In this document: piece by piece, positions 62,618 to 64,000 of the stretch
How the letters are laid out: the number at the start of each line of letters is the position of its first letter
How positions within the stretch are numbered: position 1 is the stretch's first letter
Origin: Stomorhina lunata
Taxonomy: Eukaryota; Arthropoda; Insecta; Diptera; Rhiniidae
Direction: 5' to 3'
DNA length: 64,000 bases
Assembly: GCA_933228675.1 (NCBI GenBank)
Contig: OW121743.1
Span: 15,833,724 to 15,897,723, forward strand
Position numbers and translations under genes: made by a program
Notes under the pieces: generated by a model
Told to the model about the DNA's origin: nothing
Databases searched by the model: none
What the model saw: only the letters and a program-made list of their open reading frames with translations

Positions 62618-64000
62618 CCTTATATAGTCGGAACTATACACAGTCGGGACTGTATATAGTCGGTTCTATATACAGTCGGTTCTATATATAGTCGGGACTA
62701 TATATAGTCGGGACTATATATAGTCGGGACTGTATATAGTCGGGACTATATATAGTCGGGACTGTATACAGTCGGGACTATATGTAGTCGGGACTATATA
62801 TAGTCCGGACTATATATAGTAGAAACTATATATATAGTCGGGACTATATATAGTCGGGACTATATATAGTCGGGACTATATATAGTCGGGACTATATATA
62901 GTCGGGACTATATATAGTCGAGACTATATATAGTCGGGACTATATATAGTCGGGACTATATATAGTCGGGACTATATATAGTCGGGACTATATATAGTCG
63001 GGACTATATATAGTAACGACTTTATATAGTCCCGAATATATATAGTCCCGACTATATATAGTCCCGACTATATAAAGTCGGGACTATATATAGTCCCGAC
63101 TATATATAGTCCCGACTATATATAGTCCCGACTATATATAGTCCCGACTATATATAGTCCCGACTATATATAGTCCCGACTATATATAGTCCCGACTATA
63201 TATAGTCCCGACTATATATAGTGCCGACTTAATATATTCCCGACTATATATAGTCGGGATATATATTTGGGCTATATATATTCGGGACTATATATATTTG
63301 GGCTATATATATTAGGGACTTTATATAGTAGATACTATACATAGTCGGGACTATATAAAGTCGGAACTATACATAGTCGGGACTATATAAAGTCGGAACT
63401 ATATATAGTCGGGACTACATATAGTCGGGACTATATATAGTCGGGACTATATATAGTCGGGACTATATATAGTCGGGACTATATAAAGTCGGGACTATAT
63501 AAAGTCGGGACTATATATAGTCGGGACTATATATAGTCGGGACTATATATAGTCGGGACTATATATAGTCGGGACTATATATAGTCGGGACTATATATAG
63601 TCGGGACTATATATAGTCGGGACTATATATAGTCGGGACTATATATAGTCGGGACTATATATAGTCGGGACTATATATAGTCGGGACTATATATAGTCGG
63701 GACTATATATAGTCGGGACTTTGTATATTCGGGACTATATGTAGTAGATAATATACATAGTCGGGACTATATATAGTCGGGACTATATATAGTCGGGACT
63801 ATATAGTCGGGACTATATAGTCGGGACTATATAGTCGGCACTATATATAGTAGGGACTATATATAGTCGGGACTATATATAGTCGGGACTATATATAGTC
63901 GGGACTATATATAGTCGGGACTATATATAGTCGGGACTATATATAGTCGGGACTATATATTGTCGGGACTATATATAGTCGGGACTTTGTATATTCGGGA
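62618..64000. repeat. 16-bp satellite GGGACTATATATAGTC, with inverted block
   Basis: Units are built on the 12-bp palindrome ACTATATATAGT separated by CGGG. From 62640 to about 63010 and from about 63320 to the window end the unit reads TCGGGACTATATATAG. Between about 63020 and 63220 it reads TCCCGACTATATATAG, the opposite orientation. Edges have CAGTCGG, ACATAG and TAAAGTC variants. The array runs off the end of the window. Confidence 0.96.

Overview
The window is nuclear DNA from a higher fly (Diptera, Schizophora; a blow-fly-like calyptrate is my best guess). This rests on very AT-rich sequence, short fly-type introns (65 and 68 bp) beside long ones, a kinase that I read as the Drosophila minibrain/DYRK1A type, and dipteran transposons (rosa-type DD41D mariners, ITm DD37E, DINE/mini-me, LOA/I-like LINEs). 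It is not bacterial: there are no operons, CRISPR arrays or rRNA genes.

One host gene is recognisable: minibrain (mnb), on the minus strand, running from the ATG at 56597 down to a stop at 16542. I assembled eight coding exons by splice signals and reading phase: 56597-55952, 47545-47412, 41019-40885, 26810-26639, 26573-26406, 24157-23871, 23802-23145 and (less certain) 16870-16542. They total 2529 nt and give 842 residues: a low-complexity N-terminus, the DYRK N-terminal region, nuclear-localisation and DH boxes, a complete kinase domain, and a Ser/Thr- and Gln-rich tail.

Almost everything else is repeat DNA in the introns and flanks. 0-16 kb (downstream of mnb): several satellites (about 177, 172, 335 and 195 bp units), a 1.36-kb fold-back element inserted in a palindromic MITE, and a terminal-inverted-repeat element carrying a Penelope/hammerhead-like motif. 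17-26 kb: two arrays of one 11-bp satellite in opposite orientations, in the introns on either side of two kinase exons. 27-37 kb: hundreds of copies of a 31-bp palindrome-cored minisatellite. 37.7-39.8 kb: a DINE/mini-me-like element with an intact DD37E transposon inside it. 41-45 kb: a 23-bp satellite, at whose edge lies a piggyBac-like TTAA element holding a LINE reverse transcriptase relic. 48-53 kb: a TIR element with tRNA-like pieces, a roughly 140-bp satellite and fold-back arms. 53.3-55.6 kb: a dead hAT element with an intact-looking DD41D rosa transposon inserted into it. 57-62 kb (upstream of mnb): a deleted DD41D element, a Tc1-type MITE split by a LINE with clear target-site duplications, and a tandemly amplified transposase relic. 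62.6-64 kb: an ACTATATATAGT-cored satellite whose orientation flips and flips back.

The most interesting observation is the inverted pair of 11-bp satellite arrays around the two catalytic mnb exons. In the pre-mRNA they are complementary, and both bordering introns are phase 1. The exon pair (945 nt) could therefore be circularised or skipped without changing frame, and a circle would have no stop codon. Other recurring themes are transposon-in-transposon nesting and satellites built on short palindromes.
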